Positions 6,857-15,480 of a stretch of DNA of 64,000 bases are shown piece after piece. How positions within the stretch are numbered: the first letter of the stretch is position 1; each line of letters starts with the position of its first letter. The stretch is taken from positions 12,898-76,897 of the forward strand of contig DASXFN010000016.1 of the NCBI GenBank assembly GCA_036489565.1. Direction: 5' to 3'. A model generated the notes under the pieces. That model was not told the DNA's origin. It did no database searches and saw only the letters and a list, made by a program, of their open reading frames with translations. The stretch is from JAICKN01 sp036489565 (GTDB taxonomy: Bacteria; Acidobacteriota; Terriglobia; Terriglobales; Acidobacteriaceae). The position numbers were made by a program, and so were the translations under genes.

Positions 6857-8620
6857 TCAGCGGGATTGGGCCGCGGGCGCAGATTTTTCTTGATGCGCCG
6901 CGTTGGCGGCGCAGGGAAGGGTAAAGAGAAATGTTGACCCCTGGCCGACGACGCTCTCGATCCATACCGTCCCGCCATGGTTCAGTACGATGTGTTTGAC
7001 GATGGCCAGGCCGAGGCCGGTCCCCCCCGCTTCGCGAGAGCGGGCGCGATCAACCCGATAGAATCGCTCGAACAGACGCCCATGATGCTCGGCGGCGATG
7101 CCGCCTCCGGAGTCGCGGACATAAAATTCCACTTGACCGGCAGGCTCCGTTGTTTCTTTTGCGCCCAGCGTGATCTGAGTGTCGGCGGGGGCATACTTGC
7201 ATGCGTTCTCAATCAGGTTCGTGAACACCTGCTGAATTGCGTCCGGATCGGCAACCACCGGCTGATCGCTGGAGCACTCAATGAATATCCTTTTCTGATA
7301 TTGCGTGGCGCTTCCGCGAAGGTTGATTTCCGCATCGGCCAGCAACGCGGAGGCGGGAATGTTCTCGAGTTCCAGTTTCCACTCTCCGGATTCCACTCGC
7401 GCCAGCTTCAGAAGATCTTCGGTAAGGCGGGCCATGCGCGAAGCATTACGCCGGATCACCAATAAGAACTCGCGTACCGGGTCATCAGTTTTGGGAGTCG
7501 AGTCCAGCAATGTTTCTGTGTAACCTTGAATGGATGTGAGCGGCGTTCGCAGTTCGTGCGAGACATTGGCGATGAAATCGCGCCGCGTCTTTTCCACTCG
7601 CTCTATGTCCGTGAGGTCGTGGAACACCAGTACTGCGCCGCTTGGCATGGGCGCGACCGTGCATTGGAATACGCGCCCGGGAGCAAGCATGCGCGCTTTT
7701 GCGCTACGCGCGTCATGGGCAGCGAGTGATGCCTGTACCGCCTCCAGTACCTCCGGATCGCGCACCATCTCTATGAGCGAGTCGCGAATGCGAAGCTGCG
7801 GCACAAGGCGGCTGAACGCGCCATTGCTCCAGAGCACTTTTTGATCGGAGGAAATTGCGATTACCGGCTCCTGGACGCTGTTGAGCAACGTTTCAAACTG
7901 ATTGCGGCTGCTTTCAAGTGCATGGAATGTGTCTTCGAGACGGCGCGCGGTTTTGTCGAGGGCGGCTGCCACCTGGCCAATTTCATCGGAAGAATTGTCA
8001 GAGATGCGAGTGGACAATTCACCCGAGGCCAATCCTTCAGCGAATAACATGATTCTTCGCAAGCGCCGCACAATCAAATTCGCGGCAATCATCGCTAGCA
8101 GAATGGCAATGATGAGAGCCAACGCGGATGCTTCAAGCAGCGTTCGCCTGACCTGCGCGACGGTCTCGCGTATTTCTGTTAGAGGATAGGCAAGGCGAAC
8201 GGCTCCTCCATGAATGGGAGCGGCTACGTACAGAAACTCAATTCCCAGTGTATGGCTGCGGCGTGCGTTGCTGCCGAGTACACCCTGGAGCGCAGCAATA
8301 AACTCCGGCCGGGTTGCATGGTTTTCCATTTCTGGCGGGTTTGCTTCAGAATCGGCAAGCACCTTGCCGGAGCTGTTAATCACGGTAGCGCGGGCGTTCG
8401 CTGCTTTTGAAATCTCGCTGACATCCTGCGGCAATCTGGGATGGCTTACATCTTGAACCTCGTGGGCGAACAATTCTACTTTTTGCGTGAGGCTGAGGGT
8501 AATCTGCTGGCGAAGGGACGCTTCCCAGGAGCGGCGGACGGCGAAATCCAGCGTGGTCGTGGCTACGGCAATCACAATTACAGCGGCTGCCAGCAGCTTG
8601 AAAAAAATCCGCGTTCTCAC
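6857..8620 (-). CDS. phoR: PhoR, phosphate-regulon sensor histidine kinase
   Basis: A 587-residue membrane kinase. It has TM1 at about 8-28, a periplasmic sensor of about 130 residues, TM2 at about 160-183, a HAMP linker to about 235, a PAS domain at about 240-340, and a HisKA domain with phospho-acceptor H355 in FIANVSHELRTPLTSIQGY. The ATPase domain has the N-box near 468-475, G1 DSGGGI at 503-508 and G2 GGTGLGLAI at 532-540. The start is GTG, overlapping the phoB stop (GTGA). PhoR phosphorylates PhoB at low phosphate. The large periplasmic domain resembles the Bacillus/Acidobacteria form, unlike the short E. coli PhoR. Confidence 0.93.
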   Translation of the reverse strand: MRTRIFFKLLAAAVIVIAVATTTLDFAVRRSWEASLRQQITLSLTQKVELFAHEVQDVSHPRLPQDVSEISKAANARATVINSSGKVLADSEANPPEMENHATRPEFIAALQGVLGSNARRSHTLGIEFLYVAAPIHGGAVRLAYPLTEIRETVAQVRRTLLEASALALIIAILLAMIAANLIVRRLRRIMLFAEGLASGELSTRISDNSSDEIGQVAAALDKTARRLEDTFHALESSRNQFETLLNSVQEPVIAISSDQKVLWSNGAFSRLVPQLRIRDSLIEMVRDPEVLEAVQASLAAHDARSAKARMLAPGRVFQCTVAPMPSGAVLVFHDLTDIERVEKTRRDFIANVSHELRTPLTSIQGYTETLLDSTPKTDDPVREFLLVIRRNASRMARLTEDLLKLARVESGEWKLELENIPASALLADAEINLRGSATQYQKRIFIECSSDQPVVADPDAIQQVFTNLIENACKYAPADTQITLGAKETTEPAGQVEFYVRDSGGGIAAEHHGRLFERFYRVDRARSREAGGTGLGLAIVKHIVLNHGGTVWIESVVGQGSTFLFTLPCAANAAHQEKSAPAAQSR

Positions 8621-9315
8621 AGACTTTTTGGAACCTCGAACCTGTATCCGACGCCGCGCACGGTCTTGATGTAAAGCGGCATCTCTGGCTCTGATTCTAC
8701 TTTCTCTCGGAGCTTGCGGACATAAACATCAACGGAGCGTTCGCTGACAAAGTGCGTATCGCGCCACACAGCATCGAGCAGATGGCCGCGAGTGAAAACC
8801 TTCCCCTGATGGCGCGCCAGATGCTCTAACAGCCGAAACTCGGTTGCGGTGGTAATAATGGCTTCGCCACGAACGGTCACGACCATGGCATTGGTATCAA
8901 TTTCAATGGCGCCTGCAGTGATCTTGGTCTTGTCCAAGGGCTTTTCAAAGCGGCGCAAAACGGCTTTTACCCTGGCCACGAGTTCCCGCGGGCTGAATGG
9001 CTTGGTAATGTAGTCATCGGCGCCCAGTTCGAGACCGTTGATGCGGTCCGCTTCCGCACCTTTCGCCGTCAGGAAAATAACAGGAGTTGCCGCGAGAGCG
9101 CTGGACTGCCGGATTTGCCGGCATAACTCCATACCGTCGCCGCCCGGCACCATAATATCGAGCAGGAAAAGTACTGGCTGTTCCTTCTGGGCGTCGCTCA
9201 AAACGCCCGCTATGCGGGAAAAGATGCGCGTGACAAAACCTGCAGCTTCAAGGTGATGGCGCACCAGCCGCGCAATATCAACGTCGTCTTCAACGATAAA
9301 AATTCTTTGTTCCAT
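8617..9315 (-). CDS. phoB: PhoB/PhoP-type response regulator
   Basis: A 232-residue OmpR-family regulator. The receiver has acidic pocket VEDD at residues 8-11, phospho-acceptor D53 (LLDIMVPGGDG) and the conserved Lys in ITKPFSPRELVARV. A C-terminal winged helix (about 135-230) contains the recognition stretch FVSERSVDVYVRKLREKVE and ends TVRGVGYRFEVP. It is the first gene of phoBR-pst, and its own promoter region carries a two-unit Pho box, which suggests autoregulation. Confidence 0.95.
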   Translation of the reverse strand: MEQRIFIVEDDVDIARLVRHHLEAAGFVTRIFSRIAGVLSDAQKEQPVLFLLDIMVPGGDGMELCRQIRQSSALAATPVIFLTAKGAEADRINGLELGADDYITKPFSPRELVARVKAVLRRFEKPLDKTKITAGAIEIDTNAMVVTVRGEAIITTATEFRLLEHLARHQGKVFTRGHLLDAVWRDTHFVSERSVDVYVRKLREKVESEPEMPLYIKTVRGVGYRFEVPKSL

Positions 9316-9365
9316 CCTGTTTTGTGGCCCCCACCTGGGGCCTCGGGCAAAGCATACACCGGCAT

Positions 9366-9382
9366 CGTTAATAAAATGTTAA
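9366..9382 (-). promoter_or_regulatory. Pho box (two units) before phoB
   Basis: On the minus strand TTAACA and TTAACG are 11 bases apart, ending 50 bases upstream of the phoB start. They share sequence and spacing with the pstS array. Confidence 0.65.
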
Positions 9383-9465
9383 AAGAAGATTGCTGGACAT
9401 CGAACAAGAATAACGCGCTGAATGGTAGAGGCCGCCTGGTCCCTTACAGAACTATTACACAACCC

Positions 9466-9494
9466 TTGCAGTGAGCGACGTAAGGCTTTACAAT
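9466..9494 (+). promoter_or_regulatory. Sigma-70-type promoter of the suf operon
   Basis: TTGCAG (9466-9471), a 17-base spacer and TACAAT (9489-9494) give a near-consensus promoter about 70 bases before the rrf2 start codon. It is divergent from the phoB promoter region. Confidence 0.65.
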
Positions 9495-9509
9495 TAAAGT
9501 GTATTAAAT

Positions 9510-9546
9510 TAGTCCTATTTGATGGCTGGCAGTAATAGTCTTATTT
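9510..9546 (+). promoter_or_regulatory. Direct repeat in the suf leader, candidate Rrf2 operator
   Basis: TAGTCCTATTT (9510-9520) and TAGTCTTATTT (9536-9546) are near-identical and 26 bases apart, just downstream of the predicted -10. TAGTC resembles half of IscR-type operators (ACTA...TAGT). Binding by the adjacent Rrf2 protein is inferred only. Confidence 0.35.
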
Positions 9547-9561
9547 AGCAATGGTTTACGT

Positions 9562-10041
9562 ATGATTCGCTTGGGAAAATTAACCGATTACGCTCTGGTT
9601 TTGATGAGCCAAATTGCGCGCCGTCCTGCTAGCGAATTACATACGGCGCGTGATCTTGCCGTGCAATGCCATCTGCCGCTGCCGACGGTAAGCAAGCTTT
9701 TGAAGACGTTGCTTCAGAGCGGACTTTTGGCTTCACATCGTGGCGTGAAGGGCGGATACAACCTGGCGCGCGATCCGCATGCGATTTCGCTGGCGGAAAT
9801 TATTTCGGCGCTCGAAGGACCGTTCGGACTGACCGAATGTAGCACCGACGTTGAAGGACTCTGCGACCTGGAGTCTTCATGCGCGATCAAAGACAACCAG
9901 CGGATCATAAGCCAGGTGCTTCGTGGAGCGCTGGAGAGTGTGATGCTTTCCGATTTGACCCGGCCAATGCAGCTTACGGGGATCCGCGATAAACAAGGAA
10001 ATCTGGTGCCGATGGCAAGCGCCGCAGGGAGAATGCAATGA
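9562..10041 (+). CDS. Rrf2-family SUF operon regulator with Fe-S cysteines
   Basis: A 159-residue regulator. A winged helix-turn-helix (about 1-75) has the recognition stretch LPLPTVSKLLKTLLQSGLL and the wing GVKGGYNLAR. Three cysteines, C93, C101 and C107 (ECSTDVEGLCDLESSCAI), match the cluster-binding cysteines of IscR and SufR-like Rrf2 proteins. The first spacing is wider here (CX7CX5C) than in IscR (CX5CX5C). Its TGA overlaps the sufB ATG, so it is co-translated with the operon it probably represses. This fits the SUF-regulator subgroup of Rrf2. Confidence 0.9.
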   Translation: MIRLGKLTDYALVLMSQIARRPASELHTARDLAVQCHLPLPTVSKLLKTLLQSGLLASHRGVKGGYNLARDPHAISLAEIISALEGPFGLTECSTDVEGLCDLESSCAIKDNQRIISQVLRGALESVMLSDLTRPMQLTGIRDKQGNLVPMASAAGRMQ

Positions 10042-11495
10042 GCACAAGTGTAGATACCTTTCGTGAACTGGCCCAGCAGGATTACAAGTGGGGCTTTGTC
10101 ACCGACATTGATGCTGACCGCTTGCCGAAGGGCTTGAGCGAAGAGATCGTTCGTGTGATTTCGGCCAAGAAGCAGGAGCCGGAATTCATGCTGGAGTGGC
10201 GGCTGAAGGCGTACCGGCATTGGATGAAGCTGGAAAAAGAGCACGCGGAGCCGAAGTGGGCCAACGTGAAATTTCCGCCCATCAATTATCAGGACATCAT
10301 TTATTATTCCGCGCCCAAGCAGAAGCCGAATTTGAAGAGCCTGGACGAGCTTGACCCGGAAATTCTGCGCACTTACGAGAAGCTGGGCATTCCTCTGCAG
10401 GAACAAAAGATGCTGGCGGGTGTGGCCGTGGACGCAGTGTTTGACAGCGTGTCGGTGGCGACTACTTTTAAAGCGAAGCTGGCTGAGAAGGGCGTGATCT
10501 TCTGCTCATTTTCGGAAGCGGTGCAGAAGCATCCGGAGCTGGTGAAGAAGTATCTTGGTTCGGTCGTTCCGCATACGGACAACTTCTTCGCTGCGCTGAA
10601 TGCGGCTGTGTTTACCGACGGTTCGTTTGTTTATGTTCCCAAGGGCGTGCGTTGCCCGATGGAGCTTTCCACATACTTCCGCATTAACGCCGCGGAAACC
10701 GGGCAGTTCGAACGCACACTGATTGTTGCCGATGAGGGAGCTTACGTCAGCTATCTCGAAGGCTGCACCGCGCCGATTCGTGATGAGAACCAATTGCACG
10801 CGGCGGTCGTTGAGCTTGTGGCGCTCGACAATGCGCAGATCAAATACTCCACCGTCCAGAACTGGTACCCCGGCGATAAGAACGGTAAAGGCGGAATCTA
10901 CAATTTTGTTACCAAACGTGGAAATTGCAAGGGCGTAAATTCCAAAATTTCCTGGACGCAGGTGGAAACCGGTTCGGCGATTACATGGAAGTATCCCAGC
11001 TGCATTTTGCAGGGAGACAATTCCGTGGGTGAGTTTTATTCCGTCGCGCTGACTAACAACTATCAACAGGCCGATACGGGCACGAAGATGATTCATCTGG
11101 GGAAGAACACCAGCAGCACGATTGTCTCAAAAGGAATCTCTGCTGGGCACGGCCAGAACACCTACCGTGGACAGGTGAAAATCCAGAAAGGCGCGACGGG
11201 TGCGCGCAACTATACGCAATGCGATTCGCTGCTGATTGGCGATCAGTGCGGCGCTCATACGTTCCCCTACATCGAAGTGAAAAATTCGACCGCCCGCATG
11301 GAGCATGAAGCCTCCACGTCGAAAATTGGCGAGGACCAGCTCTTCTATCTGCAACAGCGCGGATTGAAGGCGGAAGACGCTGTCTCCATGATCGTAAACG
11401 GCTTCTGCAAGCAGGTGTTTCGCGAGTTGCCAATGGAATTTGCGGTGGAAGCGCAGAAACTGCTGAGCGTGAGCTTGGAAGGTAGTGTCGGCTAA
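10038..11495 (+). CDS. sufB: SufB, Fe-S scaffold subunit
   Basis: A 485-residue core component of the SufBCD scaffold, which builds Fe-S clusters in the cytoplasm with sulfur from SufS-SufU. Diagnostic stretches include YYSAPKQKPNLKSLDELDPE near the N-terminus, VYVPKGVRCPMELSTYFRIN, YLEGCTAPIRDENQLHAAVV, and near the C-terminus YTQCDSLLIGDQCGAHTFPY, which holds the cysteine counterpart of the cluster-assembly Cys405 of E. coli SufB. The ATG overlaps the regulator's stop. Length is normal. Confidence 0.98.
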   Translation: MSTSVDTFRELAQQDYKWGFVTDIDADRLPKGLSEEIVRVISAKKQEPEFMLEWRLKAYRHWMKLEKEHAEPKWANVKFPPINYQDIIYYSAPKQKPNLKSLDELDPEILRTYEKLGIPLQEQKMLAGVAVDAVFDSVSVATTFKAKLAEKGVIFCSFSEAVQKHPELVKKYLGSVVPHTDNFFAALNAAVFTDGSFVYVPKGVRCPMELSTYFRINAAETGQFERTLIVADEGAYVSYLEGCTAPIRDENQLHAAVVELVALDNAQIKYSTVQNWYPGDKNGKGGIYNFVTKRGNCKGVNSKISWTQVETGSAITWKYPSCILQGDNSVGEFYSVALTNNYQQADTGTKMIHLGKNTSSTIVSKGISAGHGQNTYRGQVKIQKGATGARNYTQCDSLLIGDQCGAHTFPYIEVKNSTARMEHEASTSKIGEDQLFYLQQRGLKAEDAVSMIVNGFCKQVFRELPMEFAVEAQKLLSVSLEGSVG

Positions 11496-11517
11496 GGCGT
11501 CGAAACTGCCTTTGGTC

Positions 11518-11555
11518 TTTGGTCGTTAGTCTTTGGCCAAGAGCCAACGACCAAA
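11518..11555. repeat. Inverted repeat in the sufB-sufC spacer
   Basis: TTTGGTCGTT (11518-11527) is repeated inverted as AACGACCAAA (11546-11555), with further TTTGGTC and GCCAACGA copies on either side. It makes an imperfect hairpin in the only sizeable gap (108 bases) of an otherwise overlapping operon. It has no T-run, so it is not a typical terminator; it may be an intergenic repeat. Confidence 0.55.
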
Positions 11556-11603
11556 AGCCAACGACGATTGAGATTTGTAAGTACGTACGAAGGAAAAAAC
11601 CTA

Positions 11604-12374
11604 ATGAGTTTGCTCGAAATCAAAAACCTGCACGTCAATGTGGCAGGGCATGAAATTCTTAAAGGCATTGACCTCACCATCAATGCCGGCGAAGTGCACT
11701 CCATCATGGGCCCCAATGGATCCGGAAAAAGCACGCTGGCCCAGGTTTTGGCGCGTCGTGAAGCCTATCAGGTAACGGATGGTCAGATTTTGTTTGATGG
11801 CAAAGATCTGCTGGAGATGAAGCCGGAAGTCGCGGCCTGCGAAGGCGTCTTTCTGGCATTTCAATATCCCGTGGAAATTCCCGGCATCGGAAACACTTAT
11901 TTTTTGCGTTCGGCGCTCAATGCCATCCGCAAATATCGCGGCCTGGAAGAGATGGACGCGATGGATTTCCTGCCCATGTTCCGCGAAAAGCTCAAGCTAC
12001 TGGAAATGGACGACAAGCTGATGAACCGTTCGGTGAACGAAGGCTTTTCGGGCGGCGAAAAAAAGCGGAATGAAATTCTTCAGATGGCGATCCTCGAACC
12101 CAAGCTCGCCGTGCTGGATGAAACCGATTCCGGCCTGGACATTGATGCACTACGCATTGTCGCTAGCGGCGTGAATTCCTTGCGTAGCAAGGACCGCGCG
12201 ATGCTGGTGGTCACGCACTACCAGCGGCTGCTCAACTACATCGTTCCGGATTTTGTCCACGTCCTCGTGGACGGTCGCATCGTCCGTTCCGGCGGGCCCG
12301 AACTGGCGCTGGAGCTGGAAGACAAGGGCTACGGCTGGATTGAGGCTGAGGCGAAAGCCCCAGCTTCCGTGTAG
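11604..12374 (+). CDS. sufC: SufC, Fe-S assembly ATPase
   Basis: A 256-residue ABC-type ATPase that energises the SufBCD complex; it is soluble, not a transporter. Walker A GPNGSGKST is at residues 36-44, the signature is FSGGEKKRNEI and Walker B is LAVLDETDSGLDIDAL, with the Asp-Glu-Thr form usual in SufC. The start is ATG 11604, with GAAGGA nine bases upstream; an upstream in-frame ATG at 11568 lacks such a site. The stop is eight bases before the sufD GTG. Confidence 0.97.
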   Translation: MSLLEIKNLHVNVAGHEILKGIDLTINAGEVHSIMGPNGSGKSTLAQVLARREAYQVTDGQILFDGKDLLEMKPEVAACEGVFLAFQYPVEIPGIGNTYFLRSALNAIRKYRGLEEMDAMDFLPMFREKLKLLEMDDKLMNRSVNEGFSGGEKKRNEILQMAILEPKLAVLDETDSGLDIDALRIVASGVNSLRSKDRAMLVVTHYQRLLNYIVPDFVHVLVDGRIVRSGGPELALELEDKGYGWIEAEAKAPASV

Positions 12375-12382
12375 GAGCATCC

Positions 12383-13765
12383 GTGACGACGGCCATCCAA
12401 AATATCGAAAGCTATCTGGAATGCTTCACTGAGTTTGAGAAGCAAGCTTCTGGGAATAATCCGTGGCTGCGTAAGCTGAGGGAAGACGCCTTCGCGCGCT
12501 TCTGCCAGACAGGATTTCCCACTACGCGCGATGAAGACTGGCGCTTTACGAACGTTTCCGCGATTGCGCGCACTTCATTTTCTCTTGCCGAAAAGGGTAA
12601 AGCTCGGGTTTCTGATTCCGACTTGAAGCCGTGGCGCGTGGAAGATGCTGCCGCGCAGTTAGTATTCGTAGATGGACAGTTTCGCGGCGATCTATCCGCG
12701 CTTGGGACTTTGCCCGCGAGCGTTAGCATTCTCAGTCTGAAAGAAGCGATCGCCAAAAATCCCTCGGCTCTGGAAGCGCATCTTGGCCGGTATCTCGATA
12801 TTCAGCGAGATGCGTTTAGCGCGCTGAACACGGCATTCATGGAAGACGGTGCATTCCTTCATGTCGCCCGCGGCGCTACCTTAGATCAGCCAATCCATTT
12901 ACTGTGTGTGTCCACTACCGCGGGTTCTCCGCGCATGGTGCATCCTCGCAACCTTTTGATTTTTGAGAAGGAAACCCAGGCGACTGTAATTGAAGAATAT
13001 ATCTCGCTGGGCGGCGGCACGGTATTTTGCAATAGCGCGACGGAATTGATTGCCGGCGACAACGCGCATGTCTCCCATTACATGATTGAGGGCGAAGATA
13101 AAGACGCCTTTAACATTTCCACTTTGCGCGTTCAACTCGGCAGAAGCACGAATGTGGCGTCGCATTCGCTATTACTTGGCGGCGGACTGGTCCGCAACAA
13201 CGTGCATCCCGTGCTCGCGGGTGAAGGCGCGGAATGCCTGATTAACGGATTGTTTGTCGGCAATGGCAAGCAGCACCTCGATAACTTCATGCACGTTGAA
13301 CATGCCAGCCCGCATTGCGCCAGCCGGCAGTTCTACAACGGAATTCTGGATGGTCATGCGCACGGCGTTTTTCATGGACGCATCGTCGTCCACAAAGACG
13401 CGCAGAAGACCGATGCTAAACAGACCAACCGCAATCTTCTGCTCTCTGACGACGCACAGATTGACACCAAGCCGCAGCTGGAAATTTATGCGGACGACGT
13501 GAAGTGCACGCACGGCGCAACCATTGGCCAGATCGAAGAGAACGCACTGTTCTACTTGCGCTCGCGAGGGATTGACGAGGTTTCCGCGCGCAGATTTTTG
13601 CTGATGGCCTTTGCCGGCGAGTGCCTGGACCGCATGAAGCCGGGGGCCGCGCGAAATCACTCAGAACATTTAATTCACGAGCATCTATTAACAATCGCAA
13701 ACCAATTGCCAGCCGCCACGCCGTCGAAAGGCAAGACGCCGCGCAACTGGGAGGAGGTGGGATGA
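12383..13765 (+). CDS. sufD: SufD, Fe-S scaffold subunit
   Basis: A 460-residue partner of SufB in the SufBCD scaffold. It has the N-terminal SufD helix region with GFPTTRDEDWRFTNVSAIA, then the beta-helix core. The C-terminal block MHVEHASPHCASRQFYNGIL, NLLLSDDAQIDTKPQLEIYA and DVKCTHGATIG-IEENALFY-RSRG is diagnostic. The start codon is GTG 12383 with GGAG five bases upstream. Its last codon and stop overlap the sufS ATG (ATGA). Confidence 0.97.
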   Translation: MTTAIQNIESYLECFTEFEKQASGNNPWLRKLREDAFARFCQTGFPTTRDEDWRFTNVSAIARTSFSLAEKGKARVSDSDLKPWRVEDAAAQLVFVDGQFRGDLSALGTLPASVSILSLKEAIAKNPSALEAHLGRYLDIQRDAFSALNTAFMEDGAFLHVARGATLDQPIHLLCVSTTAGSPRMVHPRNLLIFEKETQATVIEEYISLGGGTVFCNSATELIAGDNAHVSHYMIEGEDKDAFNISTLRVQLGRSTNVASHSLLLGGGLVRNNVHPVLAGEGAECLINGLFVGNGKQHLDNFMHVEHASPHCASRQFYNGILDGHAHGVFHGRIVVHKDAQKTDAKQTNRNLLLSDDAQIDTKPQLEIYADDVKCTHGATIGQIEENALFYLRSRGIDEVSARRFLLMAFAGECLDRMKPGAARNHSEHLIHEHLLTIANQLPAATPSKGKTPRNWEEVG

Positions 13766-15009
13766 AAGCATCGCCTCAAGAAATTGCCTCCGGCTTGGAT
13801 GTGGAACGGATTCGCCCGGATTTCCCCATCCTGCGGCAACAAGCGCACGGGCATCCGCTTGTTTATCTCGACAATGCTGCCACGTCGCAGAAGCCAAAAG
13901 CTGTGATTGACGCGATTGTCCGTTACTACGAGCGGGACAATGCGAATATTCACCGCGGCGTGCATTATCTTTCGCAGCAGGCCACGGAAGAGTTTGAAGC
14001 CGCACGCAAAGCGGTGCAGTTGTTTCTGCACGCGGCGCGCCCCAGCGAGATTATTTTTTTACGCGGCGCGACTGAAGCTATCAATCTAGTCGCCCAAACC
14101 TATGGCCGCGTCCACATAGGCACCGGAGATGAAGTGCTCATTACCGCCATGGAGCACCACTCCAACATCGTTCCCTGGCAAATGCTTTGCCAAGAAAAAG
14201 GTGCGAAACTGCAGGTCGCGCCGATCAACGATTACGGCGAATTGATTCTCGAAGAATTTGAACGCCTACTCACTTCGCGAACAAAGATCGTTGCCGTTGG
14301 CCACGTTTCGAACGCGCTCGGCACCATCAATCCCATCGCCAAGATCATCAAGATGGCGCATGCGAAAAACATTCCTGTCCTCGTGGATGGCGCGCAGGCG
14401 GTTCCTCACGTTGCGGTAAATGTGCAGGAGTTGGATTGCGATTTTTATGTGTTCTCCAGCCACAAGCTTTATGGGCCGACGGGAGTCGGAATTTTGTACG
14501 GCAAACAGGCTTTGCTGGAAGCGATGCCGCCTTATCAGGGCGGCGGAGACATGATCAGCTCGGTGACATTCGAGAAGACGACCTACAACAAGGTCCCCCA
14601 TAAATTTGAAGCGGGCACTCCTGACATGTCAGGCGCGGTTGGTTTACGCGCAGCGATCGAATATCTCAACAAACTCGGCATGGAGAACATTGCCGCGCAC
14701 GAACATGAGTTGCTTGCTTACGCTACTGAGAAGGTTTCCGCGATTTCCGGCGTGCGTATCATCGGCACGGCAAAAGAAAAAGCTGGAGTACTTTCGTTTG
14801 TGATCGAAGGCGTCCATCCTCACGATATCGGAACCATTCTTGATCAGGAAGGCATCGCCATCCGCACCGGACATCACTGTGCGCAGCCGGTAATGGAACG
14901 TTTTGGAATCGACGCGACCGCGCGTGCTTCTTTCGCCCTCTACAACACGAAAGAAGAGATCGACGCGCTGGTGCGGGGCATCAAAAAGGTGGAGGAGGTT
15001 TTCGCCTGA
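13762..15009 (+). CDS. sufS: SufS, cysteine desulfurase
   Basis: A 415-residue PLP enzyme that takes sulfur from L-cysteine and passes it to SufU and then SufB. The PLP lysine is K235 in FSSHKLYGPTG, and the active-site persulfide cysteine is C373 in RTGHHCAQPVMERFG, the group II (SufS) form. Other conserved parts are YLDNAATSQKP, ITAMEHHSNIVPWQ and VLVDGAQAVPH. The start is ATG 13762, preceded by GGAGGTGGG and overlapping the sufD stop; translation reaching further upstream would run over sufD. The stop overlaps the sufU ATG (TGATG). Confidence 0.98.
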   Translation: MKASPQEIASGLDVERIRPDFPILRQQAHGHPLVYLDNAATSQKPKAVIDAIVRYYERDNANIHRGVHYLSQQATEEFEAARKAVQLFLHAARPSEIIFLRGATEAINLVAQTYGRVHIGTGDEVLITAMEHHSNIVPWQMLCQEKGAKLQVAPINDYGELILEEFERLLTSRTKIVAVGHVSNALGTINPIAKIIKMAHAKNIPVLVDGAQAVPHVAVNVQELDCDFYVFSSHKLYGPTGVGILYGKQALLEAMPPYQGGGDMISSVTFEKTTYNKVPHKFEAGTPDMSGAVGLRAAIEYLNKLGMENIAAHEHELLAYATEKVSAISGVRIIGTAKEKAGVLSFVIEGVHPHDIGTILDQEGIAIRTGHHCAQPVMERFGIDATARASFALYNTKEEIDALVRGIKKVEEVFA

Positions 15010-15455
15010 TGGCTGATTTGCGCGATCTCTACCAGGAAGTAATTTTGGAGCACAGCAAGGCGCCCCGGAATTATCGCGAACTGAAAACCGCCGACCACAA
15101 AGCGGAAGGGTTCAATCCGCTCTGCGGTGATCGCTTCACCGTCTTTCTCGAGATGGATGGCGATTCCATCAGGGACATTGGCTTTCAAGGCTCGGGCTGC
15201 GCGATTTCCAAGGCGTCGGCTTCCATGATGACGCAAAGTTTGAAAGGCAAGACCCGCAGTGAAGCGAAAGAGTTATTTGAGCGTTTTCATGAAACCGTTA
15301 CCGGTCGCGCCTCCGAAAAACAGAATGACTTGGGCAAGCTGGCTGTCTTTTCCGGAGTTTCAGAATTTCCCACGCGAGTAAAATGCGCCACGCTCGCCTG
15401 GCATACGTTGACGGCGGCGCTCGATGGAACACAGGAAGCTATTTCTACCGAGTAA
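15009..15455 (+). CDS. sufU: SufU, zinc-dependent sulfur-transfer protein
   Basis: A 148-residue IscU-fold protein of the SufU type. Its ligands C39, D41 (NPLCGDR), C64 (GSGCAIS) and C126 (RVKCATLAWHTL) match the zinc site of Bacillus subtilis SufU. The extra helix region between C64 and C126 and the pairing with SufS support a sulfurtransferase that accepts sulfur from SufS rather than a scaffold. Its start overlaps the sufS stop by one base. Confidence 0.96.
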   Translation: MADLRDLYQEVILEHSKAPRNYRELKTADHKAEGFNPLCGDRFTVFLEMDGDSIRDIGFQGSGCAISKASASMMTQSLKGKTRSEAKELFERFHETVTGRASEKQNDLGKLAVFSGVSEFPTRVKCATLAWHTLTAALDGTQEAISTE

Positions 15456-15480
15456 AAGCTGGGGCGCTGAGCCAAATTTT

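Noticed and set aside
10506..11096. A 196-codon open frame antisense to sufB
   Set aside because: sufB is certain from its conserved blocks; the antisense frame has no start signal or domain.
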